Source: Actinospica acidithermotolerans (GTDB lineage: Bacteria > Actinomycetota > Actinomycetes > Streptomycetales > Catenulisporaceae). From it: DNA of 64,000 bases. A model generated the notes under the pieces. It searched no databases. It was given only the letters and a program-made list of their open reading frames with translations, and was not told the DNA's origin. The DNA is taken from positions 41,677 through 105,676 of the forward strand of contig NZ_JAGSOH010000008.1 of the NCBI RefSeq assembly GCF_018139625.1, read 5' to 3'. Made by a program: the position numbers and the translations under genes. Shown here piece by piece: positions 1 to 7,883 of this stretch. Position 1 is the stretch's first letter. The number at the start of each line of letters is the position of its first letter.

Positions 1-49
1 CCAAGCATCTCCCGCCGCCCGCCTCGCCGTCGTCGTGCGCGCGCAGACA

Positions 50-77
50 TCGCGCTACTGCGTTTGCAGTAGCGCGA
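50..77. terminator. Hairpin terminator downstream of the alcohol dehydrogenase gene
   Basis: A perfect 12-bp inverted repeat (arms 50-61 and 66-77, TCGCGCTACTGC and its complement) is closed by a GTTT tetraloop. It lies 21 bp beyond the stop codon of the minus-strand dehydrogenase, so it most likely ends that transcript. It could also serve a plus-strand gene entering from outside the window. Confidence 0.75.
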
Positions 78-98
78 CGGCTGTTTTCGCGACCGAGG

Positions 99-1151
99 TC
101 AGTCCTCGCCGCCGAGCGTGACGACGACCTTGTCCGCTGCGCCCGGGGTGAGCGCCAGCTCGAAGGCGCGCTCGACCTCGGCGTACGGGACCTCGTGGCT
201 GATGATCTTCGCGAAGCGCTCATGATGCTCGACGAGCTGCGGAGTGACCTCGAAGATCTCGGTCGGGTAGCCCTGCGAGGCGATGAGCGTCAGCTCGCTG
301 CGCAGCATGCCGCCGAGGTCGAGCTTGTCCGTGGGCTTCTGCACGGCGACCATGACGAGCTTGGCGTGCCACTTGGCGCTGTTCACCGCCGCGTTGATCA
401 CGGCGGGAACGCCGGCGGCGTCGATGTAGACGTCGGTTCCGGCGCGCTGCTGGCCGAGCGCGTTGGCGGCCTCGCCGTGCAGCTCCTTCAGTCGGGCCGT
501 CACGTCCTCGGTCGCCGAGTTGATCACCGCGTCGGCGCCGACTTCGAGGGCCTTGGTCAGTCGCTCCGGGATGACGTCCGCGACCACGACGTGCCGGACA
601 CCGCGCAGCTTGAGCCAGATCGTCGCACCGAGGCCGATCGGCCCCGCACCGAACACGACCACCGCGTCGGTCGGCTTGGCCTGCGAACGGTTCACGGCGT
701 GCAGCGCGACGGCCATCGGCTCATTGAGCGACGCCACCGCGAACGGCACGGTCTCCGGGAACTTCGCGACGCTCTTGCCGACGGCCACGTCCTCAAGCAG
801 CAGGTACTCGCTCAGCGCACCCTGCGATCCGCCGCAGCCGATGATGCCCGAGTGCCCGGACTGCGGGTTGACCACGACGCGGTCGCCCACCTTCAGATCG
901 GTGACCGCGCCACCGACCTCGACGACCTCGCCTGCGGGCTCGTGGCCGAGGACGATGGGCCGCAATTCGCCGCCCAGGTGCGCGTTCTTCGGGAAGCCGC
1001 CCATGTGCAGGAACGCGGTGTCGGTGCCGCAGATCCCGCAGGCGCGGACCCGCAGCAGGGCATCGTTCGGTCCGGGAGCGGGCCGCGGGGTCTCGACGAC
1101 CTCGACGGCGTTCGTCCCGGCGGTCTGCACGGACCTCATCGTGGTGCTCAT
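99..1151 (-). CDS. Zinc-type medium-chain alcohol dehydrogenase (threonine-dehydrogenase-like)
   Basis: Predicted 350-residue cytosolic NAD(P)-dependent dehydrogenase. The N-terminal GroES-like domain has the catalytic-zinc signature GICGTD (Cys41) and GHE (His70-Glu71). The Rossmann domain carries GAGPIG near residue 180. Where relatives have a four-cysteine structural-zinc lobe (about residues 95-115) this protein has only one cysteine, so that second zinc is probably absent. I chose the ATG at 1151 because AGGAAGGGG precedes it, rather than an ATG 13 codons upstream that lies inside the operator dyad. The gene is divergent from an orphan response regulator, and a strong dyad operator covers its promoter. 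The substrate cannot be read from the sequence. Confidence 0.88.
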   Translation of the reverse strand: MSTTMRSVQTAGTNAVEVVETPRPAPGPNDALLRVRACGICGTDTAFLHMGGFPKNAHLGGELRPIVLGHEPAGEVVEVGGAVTDLKVGDRVVVNPQSGHSGIIGCGGSQGALSEYLLLEDVAVGKSVAKFPETVPFAVASLNEPMAVALHAVNRSQAKPTDAVVVFGAGPIGLGATIWLKLRGVRHVVVADVIPERLTKALEVGADAVINSATEDVTARLKELHGEAANALGQQRAGTDVYIDAAGVPAVINAAVNSAKWHAKLVMVAVQKPTDKLDLGGMLRSELTLIASQGYPTEIFEVTPQLVEHHERFAKIISHEVPYAEVERAFELALTPGAADKVVVTLGGED

Positions 1152-1173
1152 GGCGACCCCTTCCTCGATTTGC

Positions 1174-1209
1174 TTGACATAGGCAAGCATATTAGCTTGC
1201 TTGAGTCAA
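1174..1209. promoter_or_regulatory. 36-bp interrupted palindrome, probable operator of the alcohol dehydrogenase
   Basis: The sequence reads TTGAC-N4-GCAAGC-N6-GCTTGC-N4-GTCAA, with both arm pairs perfect and an AT-rich centre. It sits 22 bp upstream of the chosen ATG and is much more AT-rich than its surroundings. A dimeric repressor or activator should bind here. Its identity is unknown; the neighbouring response regulator is one candidate. Confidence 0.75.
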
Positions 1210-1355
1210 GTAATCACCTGCTATCGTGTCGGTGTGCGCTCTTCACCCTCCGCAGCCACCTTGATTTACCCGGTGGGTCGGCCACACATCTCGGCGTGGG
1301 TCACCCGAGTGGATGCCCCATGATGCGGGGAAGCCTCGACACAGGGCCGGCGCCT

Positions 1356-2039
1356 ATGCAGGACGCGAAATCGCGGGTTCTGGTCGCGATCGAAGATCCG
1401 GCGGAGGTCGAACTGCTCTCCGCGGTCCTCGACCTCGCCGGCTACCGGCATCTCGAAGCAGGGTCCGGCGCCGAGGCCGCGGACCTGCTCGCCCGGCACA
1501 GCTTCGGACTGGTGATCCTCGACGCCGGAGCATCCGACCTCGTCGAGCTCGGTCGCCGCCTACGCGTCTTGCACGCGCAACGGCTCCCGACGCTCTTCCT
1601 GGCCTCGCGTGAGAGCCTGCCCGTCGTCGCAGGCGAACTCGCGCTCAGCGATGCCGACTACGTCACCAGGCCGTTGCGCATCCCCGAGATCCTGACCAGG
1701 GCGCAGGTGCTGCTCCGGGAGCCGGCGGGCCGCGGTTCACCGACCCGGCGGTACGGCGACCTCGTCCTCGACGATGCGGCCTGCCTTGCTCGCCGCGGGC
1801 AGTACGTGCTCGACCTCACCGCGGCCGAGTACCGGCTGCTGCGCCACTTACTGATCAACGCCGAGCGCGTGGTCTCGAAGGAGCAGATCAGCCGCCACGT
1901 TTGGGGCGAGGTGCGAGGCGAGAACGCAATCGAGCAGCTCGTCTCGCGGCTGCGGCGCAAGGTCAACCGGTGGGAGCCCGCGCTCATCCGCACCCGACGC
2001 GGCTTCGGCTACTCGCTCGGCGGCCCGGAAGCCCGCTGA
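1356..2039 (+). CDS. OmpR-family response regulator with a degenerate receiver (orphan)
   Basis: About 227 residues: receiver domain (1-120) and winged-helix output domain (about 130-220, ending in the usual RRGFGYSL wing). The acidic pair (ED, 13-14) and phospho-acceptor Asp56 are present. The conserved switch lysine of the KPF motif is Arg105 (YVTRPL), so phosphorylation-dependent switching may be impaired or altered. No histidine kinase lies nearby. The start is uncertain: ATG at 1356 is used, ATG at 1320 is also in frame, and neither has a good ribosome-binding site. The frame is open far upstream, over the dehydrogenase on the other strand, but that stretch is antisense shadow. Confidence 0.8.
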   Translation: MQDAKSRVLVAIEDPAEVELLSAVLDLAGYRHLEAGSGAEAADLLARHSFGLVILDAGASDLVELGRRLRVLHAQRLPTLFLASRESLPVVAGELALSDADYVTRPLRIPEILTRAQVLLREPAGRGSPTRRYGDLVLDDAACLARRGQYVLDLTAAEYRLLRHLLINAERVVSKEQISRHVWGEVRGENAIEQLVSRLRRKVNRWEPALIRTRRGFGYSLGGPEAR

Positions 2040-2096
2040 CCGCGAGGTGCGCCGGCGCGAGGCCCCTTTTCCCGTGCGGCCCGCTCTCATCCGCGC

Positions 2097-2152
2097 GGCG
2101 GGTTCGCGCCGTGGACACCTCAGCGGCGGGATTGCGCCGTGGACGCCTCAGG
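2097..2152. repeat. 28-bp imperfect tandem duplication between converging genes
   Basis: Units 2097-2124 and 2125-2152 match except at about four positions and share the core GCGCCGTGGAC. The repeat lies between the stop of the response regulator and the stop of the MerR gene and slightly overlaps the latter. No hairpin is obvious. A short local duplication is the simplest reading. Confidence 0.6.
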
Positions 2153-2468
2153 TCTGTTCGCGGCGCAGTTCGGCGTTGATGCGAAGCGCCTCTTCGAGTT
2201 GGTCTTCCAGGATGATGATGCGGCACGCCGCCTCCAGGGCGGTGCCCGAGTCCACCAGTTCCCGCACGCGCGAGGCTAGCCGCAGCTGGTAGCGCGAGTA
2301 ACGGCGATGTCCGCCGGCCGAGCGTTGCGGGGTGAACAGCTTTGCTTCATCGAGGCTGCGCAGAAAGCCGGGGGTCGCCCCGATCATCTCCGCCGCGCGG
2401 CCCATCGTGTACGCGGGGTAGTCCTCGTCGTCGAACTTGTCCGCGACATCGGGCTTGTCGGTTCCCAA
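2148..2468 (-). CDS. Small MerR-type helix-turn-helix regulator
   Basis: 106 residues. The N-terminal MerR-like HTH (about 20-70) contains the signature GGHRRYSRYQL, followed by a short helix (IILEDQLEEALRINAELR) that ends the protein, so there is no ligand-binding domain. Small MerR proteins of this form occur in many actinobacteria; I know of no assigned role. The start is a TTG at 2468 preceded by GAGGTG four bases upstream. Its upstream region is nearly 600 bp of non-coding DNA, so the transcript may have a long leader. Confidence 0.75.
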   Translation of the reverse strand: MGTDKPDVADKFDDEDYPAYTMGRAAEMIGATPGFLRSLDEAKLFTPQRSAGGHRRYSRYQLRLASRVRELVDSGTALEAACRIIILEDQLEEALRINAELRREQT

Positions 2469-3055
2469 TCACACCTCACACGGTCGAGGGCCCCGGCGCC
2501 GCAGCACCGGGGCCCAAAGGGGTTGTTGGTTTACACCATCTGCCGACTACCGACCGGGGGGGGAGAGTCGGTAGGCAACGACCCGCGTGAGCCGCCTGAC
2601 GAAACAGGGGCGCGGGGATCGCTCAATCGTGACCGGAGACCACCTTTCTTCCGATGGGACTGCGGCTACACCCGGAACATCCTCGCCGGGGCGATCAGAC
2701 GGTGTCTCCCTTCCCTTCTCCTCCAATTACCACTTACCTGCAACTACTTGTACCGCCAGCCCCTGCCGGAGCCCTGAGGCACTGCCGGTCCCGCCACGTC
2801 GGGCTGTCCTGCTGCCGGACCAAACCACGATCCGGGTACCACTGTCTGCCATTACCTGCGGGCAGTTCGTCCTCTGCCGCGCCTGCCAGACTTTCTTCTC
2901 TGCCTACGACCAGAACCTTACCCGACCCGTCATGGAAAATCTACCCCGCCGGGGATAGTTTTTCTGTGGCGCTGGTCAGCCGGACGCCGCCGCCGAGTGG
3001 CCGCCACTCTTGACCGGCCTGTAGTAACTGATATGGTTACGACAGGAGGTGGGAG
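2469..3055. other. 587-bp intergenic region without a recognisable gene
   Basis: The pyrimidine-rich plus strand has no ORF with convincing codon bias. One stem-loop stands out: CTACCGAC (2547-2554) pairs with GTCGGTAG (2567-2574) around a loop containing eight G. On the minus strand it would sit in the leader of the MerR gene. The right end holds the Rrf2 promoter and operator. Nothing else is recognised. Confidence 0.5.
3010..3040 (+). promoter_or_regulatory. Promoter and first GTAAC-N7-GTTAC operator (Rrf2 gene)
   Basis: A -35-like TTGACC at 3010-3015 is followed by a -10-like TATGGT at 3032-3037. The dyad GTAAC-TGATATG-GTTAC (3024-3040) covers the spacer and the -10. It is 15 bp upstream of the Rrf2 ATG, the expected geometry for autorepression. 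The same dyad recurs at 3531-3547. Confidence 0.72.
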
Positions 3056-3487
3056 ATGGGAGCGAATAGCAGGCTCACCATCGCCGCGCATGCGCTGGCC
3101 TGGATGGGGCTGAACGAGCGCATGGGCGGCGAGGTGGCCACGTCGGAGCAGATCGCCAACAGCGTCAACACCAATCCGGTGGTGATCCGCCGACTGCTCG
3201 GCGAGTTGCGCGAGGCGGGCCTCGTCGAGTCCCGGCGCGGTGCGGGGGCCGGCTGGCGGCTCAGGCGCGCGCCGGAGTCGATCAGCCTGGCCGAGGTGTA
3301 TCGAGCGGTCGAAGGCGGGCCGCTGTTCGCGCTGCATGCCGCGGCCCCCAACCAGCGGTGCCCGGTGGGGCACGGCATTCGCGCGGCGCTCACACCCGTC
3401 TACGAGGACGCCGAAGCGGCACTGCGCGCGCAATTGGGCCGCACGAGCGTAGCCGACGTACTCGGCGAGTCCCTCTCCGCACCCTAG
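3056..3487 (+). CDS. Rrf2-family transcriptional regulator without an iron-sulfur triad
   Basis: 143 residues. The N-terminal winged helix (IAHALAWMGL to about residue 65, with VVIRRLLGELREAGLVESRRGAGAGW) is typical of Rrf2. NsrR/IscR-type members bind a cluster through three cysteines; only one Cys (in QRCPVG) is present, so this belongs to the non-cluster, YwnA-like branch that may sense electrophiles or thiol modification. The ATG follows AGGAGGTGGGAG. Dyads before this gene and before the next gene are the same, indicating autoregulation plus control of the adjacent hydrolase. Confidence 0.87.
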   Translation: MGANSRLTIAAHALAWMGLNERMGGEVATSEQIANSVNTNPVVIRRLLGELREAGLVESRRGAGAGWRLRRAPESISLAEVYRAVEGGPLFALHAAAPNQRCPVGHGIRAALTPVYEDAEAALRAQLGRTSVADVLGESLSAP

Positions 3488-3530
3488 CGGCGCAGGCGCT
3501 GCGGCGGCGCAGTGAACCGTACTCGTTGAC

Positions 3531-3547
3531 GTAACAGTAGTTGTTAC
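3531..3547 (+). promoter_or_regulatory. Second GTAAC-N7-GTTAC operator (hydrolase promoter)
   Basis: GTAAC-AGTAGTT-GTTAC directly follows a -35-like TTGACG (3526-3531) and lies 52 bp upstream of the hydrolase ATG. Arms and 7-bp spacing are identical to the site before the Rrf2 gene. Confidence 0.75.
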
Positions 3548-3598
3548 AACGGACTTCCTCCGGCAGCAGCCGAGGACCGACCCCTTTCAGGAGCACTC

Positions 3599-4444
3599 AT
3601 GACTACCCTGCAGTACTCCGTATACGTGGCACCGTCGAAGCCCGCGGTCTCCGACGACCTGCCTCCGGGCGAGGCGCGGCGAATGTGGTCGCCCACGGCC
3701 TCCACCCTGATCCACGGTGAGCACGACGCCGTGCTGGTCGATCCGCTGATGACGATCGACGAGTCCCGCGCGCTGGCCGAGTGGGTCGCCGCGACCGGCA
3801 AGAACGTCACCACGATCTTCGTCACGCATGCTCACGGCGACCACTTCTTCGGCGCCCCGGCGATCCTCGAGCGTTTCCCGGACGCAAGGCTCGTCTCCAC
3901 CCCGGGCGTGGTCGAACACATGGAGGCCCAGTACGGTCCACGCTGGTTCGGCGGATTCTGGGACCCGCGCTTCCCGGGCCAGATCTCCGAGAAGCACCTG
4001 ATCGCCGAGCCGCTCGGCGCCGACGGGGTGATCGAGCTCGAAGGCGAGCAACTGCACGCGATCGAACTCGGCCACGCCGATACCGACGGCTCCGCCGCGC
4101 TGCACGTGCCCTCCATCGGCCTGGTCGTGGCCGGCGACGCCGTTTACGGAGACGTCCACCTCTACCTCGCCGAGTCCAAGGGCACCGGACGCGGCGACTG
4201 GCTCGCCGCACTCGACACCATCGAGAAGCTCGCCCCCACCGCCGTCGTCTCCGGCCACAAGCGCGACGGCGACCACGACGATCCCGAGGACATCGCCCGC
4301 ACGCGCCGCTACATCCAGGACTTTGACTCCGCCGCCCGAAGCGCGTCCGGCTACCAGGACCTCTACGACGCGATGGCCGCCCGCTACCCCGGCCGGCTCA
4401 ACCGCGGAGTCCTCTGGAACTCCGCGAAGGCCGTGACGGCATAA
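3599..4444 (+). CDS. Metallo-beta-lactamase-fold hydrolase
   Basis: 281 residues, cytosolic, one MBL domain. The metal-binding motif is THAHGDH (about residues 79-85). Later metal ligands fit ELGHADTDG and VAGDAVYGD, and the C-terminal His lies in VVSGHKRDGDHDD. The ATG at 3599 is preceded by CAGGAG. The substrate is unknown: quinolone-signal-like hydrolases and detoxifying thioesterases share this pattern. The shared operator with the upstream Rrf2 gene suggests induction by the signal that regulator detects, so a detoxification role is a reasonable inference. Confidence 0.87.
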   Translation: MTTLQYSVYVAPSKPAVSDDLPPGEARRMWSPTASTLIHGEHDAVLVDPLMTIDESRALAEWVAATGKNVTTIFVTHAHGDHFFGAPAILERFPDARLVSTPGVVEHMEAQYGPRWFGGFWDPRFPGQISEKHLIAEPLGADGVIELEGEQLHAIELGHADTDGSAALHVPSIGLVVAGDAVYGDVHLYLAESKGTGRGDWLAALDTIEKLAPTAVVSGHKRDGDHDDPEDIARTRRYIQDFDSAARSASGYQDLYDAMAARYPGRLNRGVLWNSAKAVTA

Positions 4445-4484
4445 GCGCGATCTGCCCCCCGCTCCGGATGGCCCCCTGCGGACG

Positions 4485-5036
4485 TCAGCCGTCGGACGGG
4501 CCGAAGCCGCGCAGGTAGGTGTCGACGACGAGGTCGGCCGCCCGTGGGGGATCCATCTCGGGGAAACGGTGGGCGACGCTGTCGACGAGCGCGTCGAGGA
4601 CGACGCGCGCCCAGGCGGGGTCGGTGCCAGGGCCGAGATAGCCGACATCGCACGCGCGCTGGATGAAAGCACTCAGGCGTGCGCTCTGCGCCTCCCGGCG
4701 CGCACTGGCTTCGGGGTCCGTCTCCATCATGCGGCGCGTGTCGAGGGGCCACTCGCGACTGACTGGGACGATCCCCTCCACATAGCGGTGCAGAGCGACC
4801 GGCACGGGGGCCTCGGTCAGCCGCGCTTCGTCCAGCACCCGTTCGGCCGAGTCGAGTTTGGCCTGGAAGACGGCGCGCAGCAGCGCCTCGCGGTTCGCGA
4901 ACCGGCGATGAAGAGTGGTCCGGTCGACGCCCGCGGCGGCGGCGATGGCCGCCATCGGCGTGCTCGGATCCTCCGCCAGGAGGCTGGCCCCGGTACGCAG
5001 GACCGAGAACTGGTTTCGTGCGGCATCGGCTCTCAT
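4485..5036 (-). CDS. TetR-family repressor
   Basis: 183 residues. The N-terminal HTH contains PMAAIAAAAGVDRTTLHRRFANREAL (about 27-52), the normal TetR recognition-helix pattern. The C-terminal ligand domain is divergent and gives no clue to the effector. It is divergent from an aldehyde dehydrogenase, and the 181-bp gap has two dyads. The ATG at 5036 has only a weak upstream GGGGCGG. Most likely it represses the dehydrogenase and itself. Confidence 0.85.
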   Translation of the reverse strand: MRADAARNQFSVLRTGASLLAEDPSTPMAAIAAAAGVDRTTLHRRFANREALLRAVFQAKLDSAERVLDEARLTEAPVPVALHRYVEGIVPVSREWPLDTRRMMETDPEASARREAQSARLSAFIQRACDVGYLGPGTDPAWARVVLDALVDSVAHRFPEMDPPRAADLVVDTYLRGFGPSDG

Positions 5037-5108
5037 GACCGCCCCATGCTACCGCGTCGATGTGGTTGTAGGGCCAGCTCCCACTTGTGTGATACAGGTC
5101 AGATCTTT

Positions 5109-5142
5109 ACTGCGACATCAGTGTTGCAGTTATCCCGATAAC
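5109..5142. promoter_or_regulatory. Overlapping dyads between TetR and aldehyde dehydrogenase genes
   Basis: Two inverted repeats share two bases: ACTGC...GCAGT (5109-5130, with inner ACA/TGT) and the perfect GTTATC-CC-GATAAC (5129-5142). They are centred in the divergent promoter region about 80-110 bp from the dehydrogenase ATG. The second contains TGTTATCGG on the minus strand, also present in the operator of another TetR at 12.8 kb. Confidence 0.65.
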
Positions 5143-5217
5143 ACCTACACTGGAGTAGTGGCATGGGAGGCGGTCCACAATCCCCGGCACGTTCGACGAG
5201 GCACTGAGAGGCAAGAC

Positions 5218-6693
5218 ATGACTGTTCGCGACAAGCTCTACATCGGCGGCGCATGGGTCGCGCCGAGCGACCCGGACCTGATGCTCGACATCCTTTCCCC
5301 GCACGACCAGTCGGTCCTGGGCCGGGTGGCCCAGGCCGCGCCGGCGGACGTGGACGCCGCCGTGGCCGCGGCCCGCAAGGCCTTCGACCACGGCCGCTGG
5401 CCGCGCACCCGGCCCGAGGAACGACAGGAGGTCATCCGGCGCTACGAGGCGCTGCGTGCCGCCCGCGCCGACGAGATCGCCGCGGCCATCTCCGCCGAGA
5501 ACGGCTCGGCCGGCTGGTTCACCAAGGCCGGCCAGCCCTTCCTGGCCCGCCAGGTCGGCGCGTATCTCAAGGCGGCCGAGGAGTTCGGCTGGGAGGAGGT
5601 CCTCGAGCCTTCCGATCCGTCGGTGGCCTTCGACACGATCGTGCGCCGTGAGGCGATCGGCGTGGTCGCCGCGGTCATCCCGTGGAACTCGCCGTTCTCC
5701 GCCGCCACCGCCAAGCTCGTCCCGGCGCTGCTGGCCGGCAACTGCGTCGTCCTCAAGGTCTCGCCGGAGAACTCGCTGAGCATGATGCTGCTGGCCGATC
5801 TCTGGCACGCGGCCGGGCTTCCCGCCGGTGTGCTCAGCATCCTGCCGGCCGAGCGCGCGACCAGCGAGTACCTCATCTCCCACCCGGACGTGGACAAGAT
5901 CGCCTTCACCGGCTCGACGCGAGCCGGCCGGCGCATCGCCTCCATCGCGGGCGGCCATCTCAAGCGGGTCAGCCTGGAACTCGGCGGCAAGTCCGCCGCG
6001 TTGATCCTCGACGACGCGGACGTGGACGCCGCGGCACAGAGCCTGCGCTTCGGCTCGCTCGGAAACAACGGCGAGGCCTGCATTCTGCAGACCCGCATCC
6101 TGGCCCCCCGCAGCCGCTACGAAGAGGTCGTCACCGCGCTCCAGCACATGATCGAATCGCTGAAGGTGGGCGACCCCACCGCCCCGGACACCTTCATCGG
6201 CCCGATGATCCGCCCCGACCAGCAGCAGCGCGTCATCGACTACATCAACACCGGCGTGGCGGAAGGCGCCCGCCTGGTCACCGGCGGCCCGCAGGTACCC
6301 GAGGGCCTGGAGAAGGGCAACTACGTCACCCCGACGCTTTTCGCGAACGTCGAGAACTCCATGCGTATCGCCCGGGAGGAGATCTTCGGACCGGTCCTGG
6401 TCGTGATCGCCTACGACGACGAGGACGACGCCGTCCGCATCGCCAATGACTCCGAATACGGTCTCTCGGGCGGCATCTGGAGCGCCGATCCCGAGCGTGC
6501 CCTAGCCGTCGCACGCAGGCTGCGCACCGGCACCGTCACCCTCAACGGCTCCCCCATCAGCTTCGACGGACCCTTCGGCGGTTACAAGGCCAGCGGCATA
6601 GGACGCGAGTACGGCAAGGTCGGGCTCACCGGCTACGTCGAGCACAAGTCGATCACCCGGCCACGTCAGCCCCAGACGGCCTCAGAGGTCTGA
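5218..6693 (+). CDS. NAD(P)-dependent aldehyde dehydrogenase
   Basis: 491 residues, normal length for the superfamily. The cofactor region has PWNSPF and FTGSTRAGR, the general-base glutamate is in LELGGKSA, and the nucleophilic Cys is in NNGEACILQTR. IFGPVL and a C-terminal GFGGYK-like segment (DGPFGGYKASGIGREYG) complete the pattern. I use the ATG at 5218 after GAGAGGCAAG; the upstream in-frame extension lies antisense to the TetR gene. The aldehyde cannot be inferred. Expression is probably controlled by the divergent TetR. Confidence 0.92.
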   Translation: MTVRDKLYIGGAWVAPSDPDLMLDILSPHDQSVLGRVAQAAPADVDAAVAAARKAFDHGRWPRTRPEERQEVIRRYEALRAARADEIAAAISAENGSAGWFTKAGQPFLARQVGAYLKAAEEFGWEEVLEPSDPSVAFDTIVRREAIGVVAAVIPWNSPFSAATAKLVPALLAGNCVVLKVSPENSLSMMLLADLWHAAGLPAGVLSILPAERATSEYLISHPDVDKIAFTGSTRAGRRIASIAGGHLKRVSLELGGKSAALILDDADVDAAAQSLRFGSLGNNGEACILQTRILAPRSRYEEVVTALQHMIESLKVGDPTAPDTFIGPMIRPDQQQRVIDYINTGVAEGARLVTGGPQVPEGLEKGNYVTPTLFANVENSMRIAREEIFGPVLVVIAYDDEDDAVRIANDSEYGLSGGIWSADPERALAVARRLRTGTVTLNGSPISFDGPFGGYKASGIGREYGKVGLTGYVEHKSITRPRQPQTASEV

Positions 6694-6736
6694 ACCGCAT
6701 CGAACTCGGAGTCCGCCGCAGGATCTGACCGGGCCG

Positions 6737-7858
6737 CTAGGGCAGGGTGACGACGACCTTCGCCGCCGAGACACCCTTGAGCTGGATGTCCATGGCGTGC
6801 TGGATGTCCCCCAGCCCGTGCCCGACGACCATCGGAGCCGGCGCGGCGGCGTAGCGGCCTTCGGCCAGGGCGTCCGGGAGGTAATCGCGGTAGATCGCGG
6901 TGCTGACCTCGTTCGATTTCACCGTGGTTCCGAAGATGTACTTCATCCGCGTACGCCGGATACGCCCCCTGACCTGCAGCGCGACATTGGAGGTCACGAG
7001 GCGCCAGATCAGCCGGGGAACCGCGAATCGGCCCCGGTCACCGTCAGCGAGCGTCGCGAAGGACACCGGCGGGGTGGCTATGGACACGAACCTGTTGCCC
7101 CGGCAGGCCCCGACGATCCGCACGCACGAGGCGGCGCCGGTCTCGCCGATGGCGATCGCGCCGGCAAGCCGGCGACCGGCGAACGCCGCGACGATGTCCG
7201 GCACGACGTTAGGACTATGATAATCGAACACTTGCACAGCCCCGAGGGATTTGACGTAGTCGAAGTTACGCGGCGAGGCCGTGGTGATGACCTCGTAGCC
7301 CGCGGCGACGGCCAGCTGGATGGCGTTGCTGCCCACACTGCTGGAACCGCCCCAGACCAGGAGCGTCTGTCCGGTCGGCTCCGCGCTCGCCGTGGGGTGC
7401 CGCAGCGCCAGCTGGTCTGTTTGGAACAAGGCGGCAGCCGCGGTCGACAACGCCAGCGGGAGGACGGCGGCGTCCTGGAAGGACAGTTCACCGGGGATCG
7501 GGCAGGCCATGCGCTCCAGCACGACGGTGTAGTGCTGGAAGCCTCCCTCGGCCGAACTGTTGCTGTCCTTGTCCGTGCCGACCGCGTGGCCCAGCACCCG
7601 CTGGCCGACCCGGAACCGGGTCACCGCGGCTCCGACCTCGACGACCTCGCCGGCCACATCGGAACCCAGCACCGTCGGGTAAGTCAGCCACCGATAGCCG
7701 AGGCTGCCGGCGACCTGGATGAACCACTCGAGGGGGTTGACGGCCACGGCGTGGTTGCGGATGACGATCTGCTCATCGCCCGGCCGCGGGTAGGCCGCCG
7801 GCCCCACTTCGAGACGGGCGTGCTTGGCGTTGATCCAGGCGGCGGAATTGGTGGTCAC
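6737..7858 (-). CDS. Zinc-independent MDR reductase (quinone oxidoreductase / enoyl-reductase-like)
   Basis: 373 residues. GroES-like domain, then a Rossmann domain with VWGGSSSVGSNAIQLA (about 145-165). The catalytic zinc ligands of alcohol dehydrogenases are absent (NPLEWFI replaces the Cys motif), placing it among NADPH-dependent quinone or enoyl reductases. The chosen GTG start at 7858 follows GGAGGG by eight bases; a longer ORF upstream runs into the operator. It is divergent from a TetR gene with a pair of matching operators between them. Likely role: detoxifying reduction of an electrophile or quinone. Confidence 0.83.
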   Translation of the reverse strand: MTTNSAAWINAKHARLEVGPAAYPRPGDEQIVIRNHAVAVNPLEWFIQVAGSLGYRWLTYPTVLGSDVAGEVVEVGAAVTRFRVGQRVLGHAVGTDKDSNSSAEGGFQHYTVVLERMACPIPGELSFQDAAVLPLALSTAAAALFQTDQLALRHPTASAEPTGQTLLVWGGSSSVGSNAIQLAVAAGYEVITTASPRNFDYVKSLGAVQVFDYHSPNVVPDIVAAFAGRRLAGAIAIGETGAASCVRIVGACRGNRFVSIATPPVSFATLADGDRGRFAVPRLIWRLVTSNVALQVRGRIRRTRMKYIFGTTVKSNEVSTAIYRDYLPDALAEGRYAAAPAPMVVGHGLGDIQHAMDIQLKGVSAAKVVVTLP

Positions 7859-7883
7859 GAGGGCGTCCCTCCAGATGAGTGAG

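Noticed and set aside
195..1355. Long plus-strand open frame running into the response regulator
   Set aside because: It is antisense to the alcohol dehydrogenase and has no domain. GC-rich codon bias leaves complementary frames open.
2587..3013. Two overlapping plus-strand ORFs in the 2.5-3.0 kb gap; possible cold-shock gene
   Set aside because: Composition is Ser/Pro/Thr-rich without domain motifs, there is no ribosome-binding site, and no cold-shock KWFN or GFGFI motif is found in any frame.
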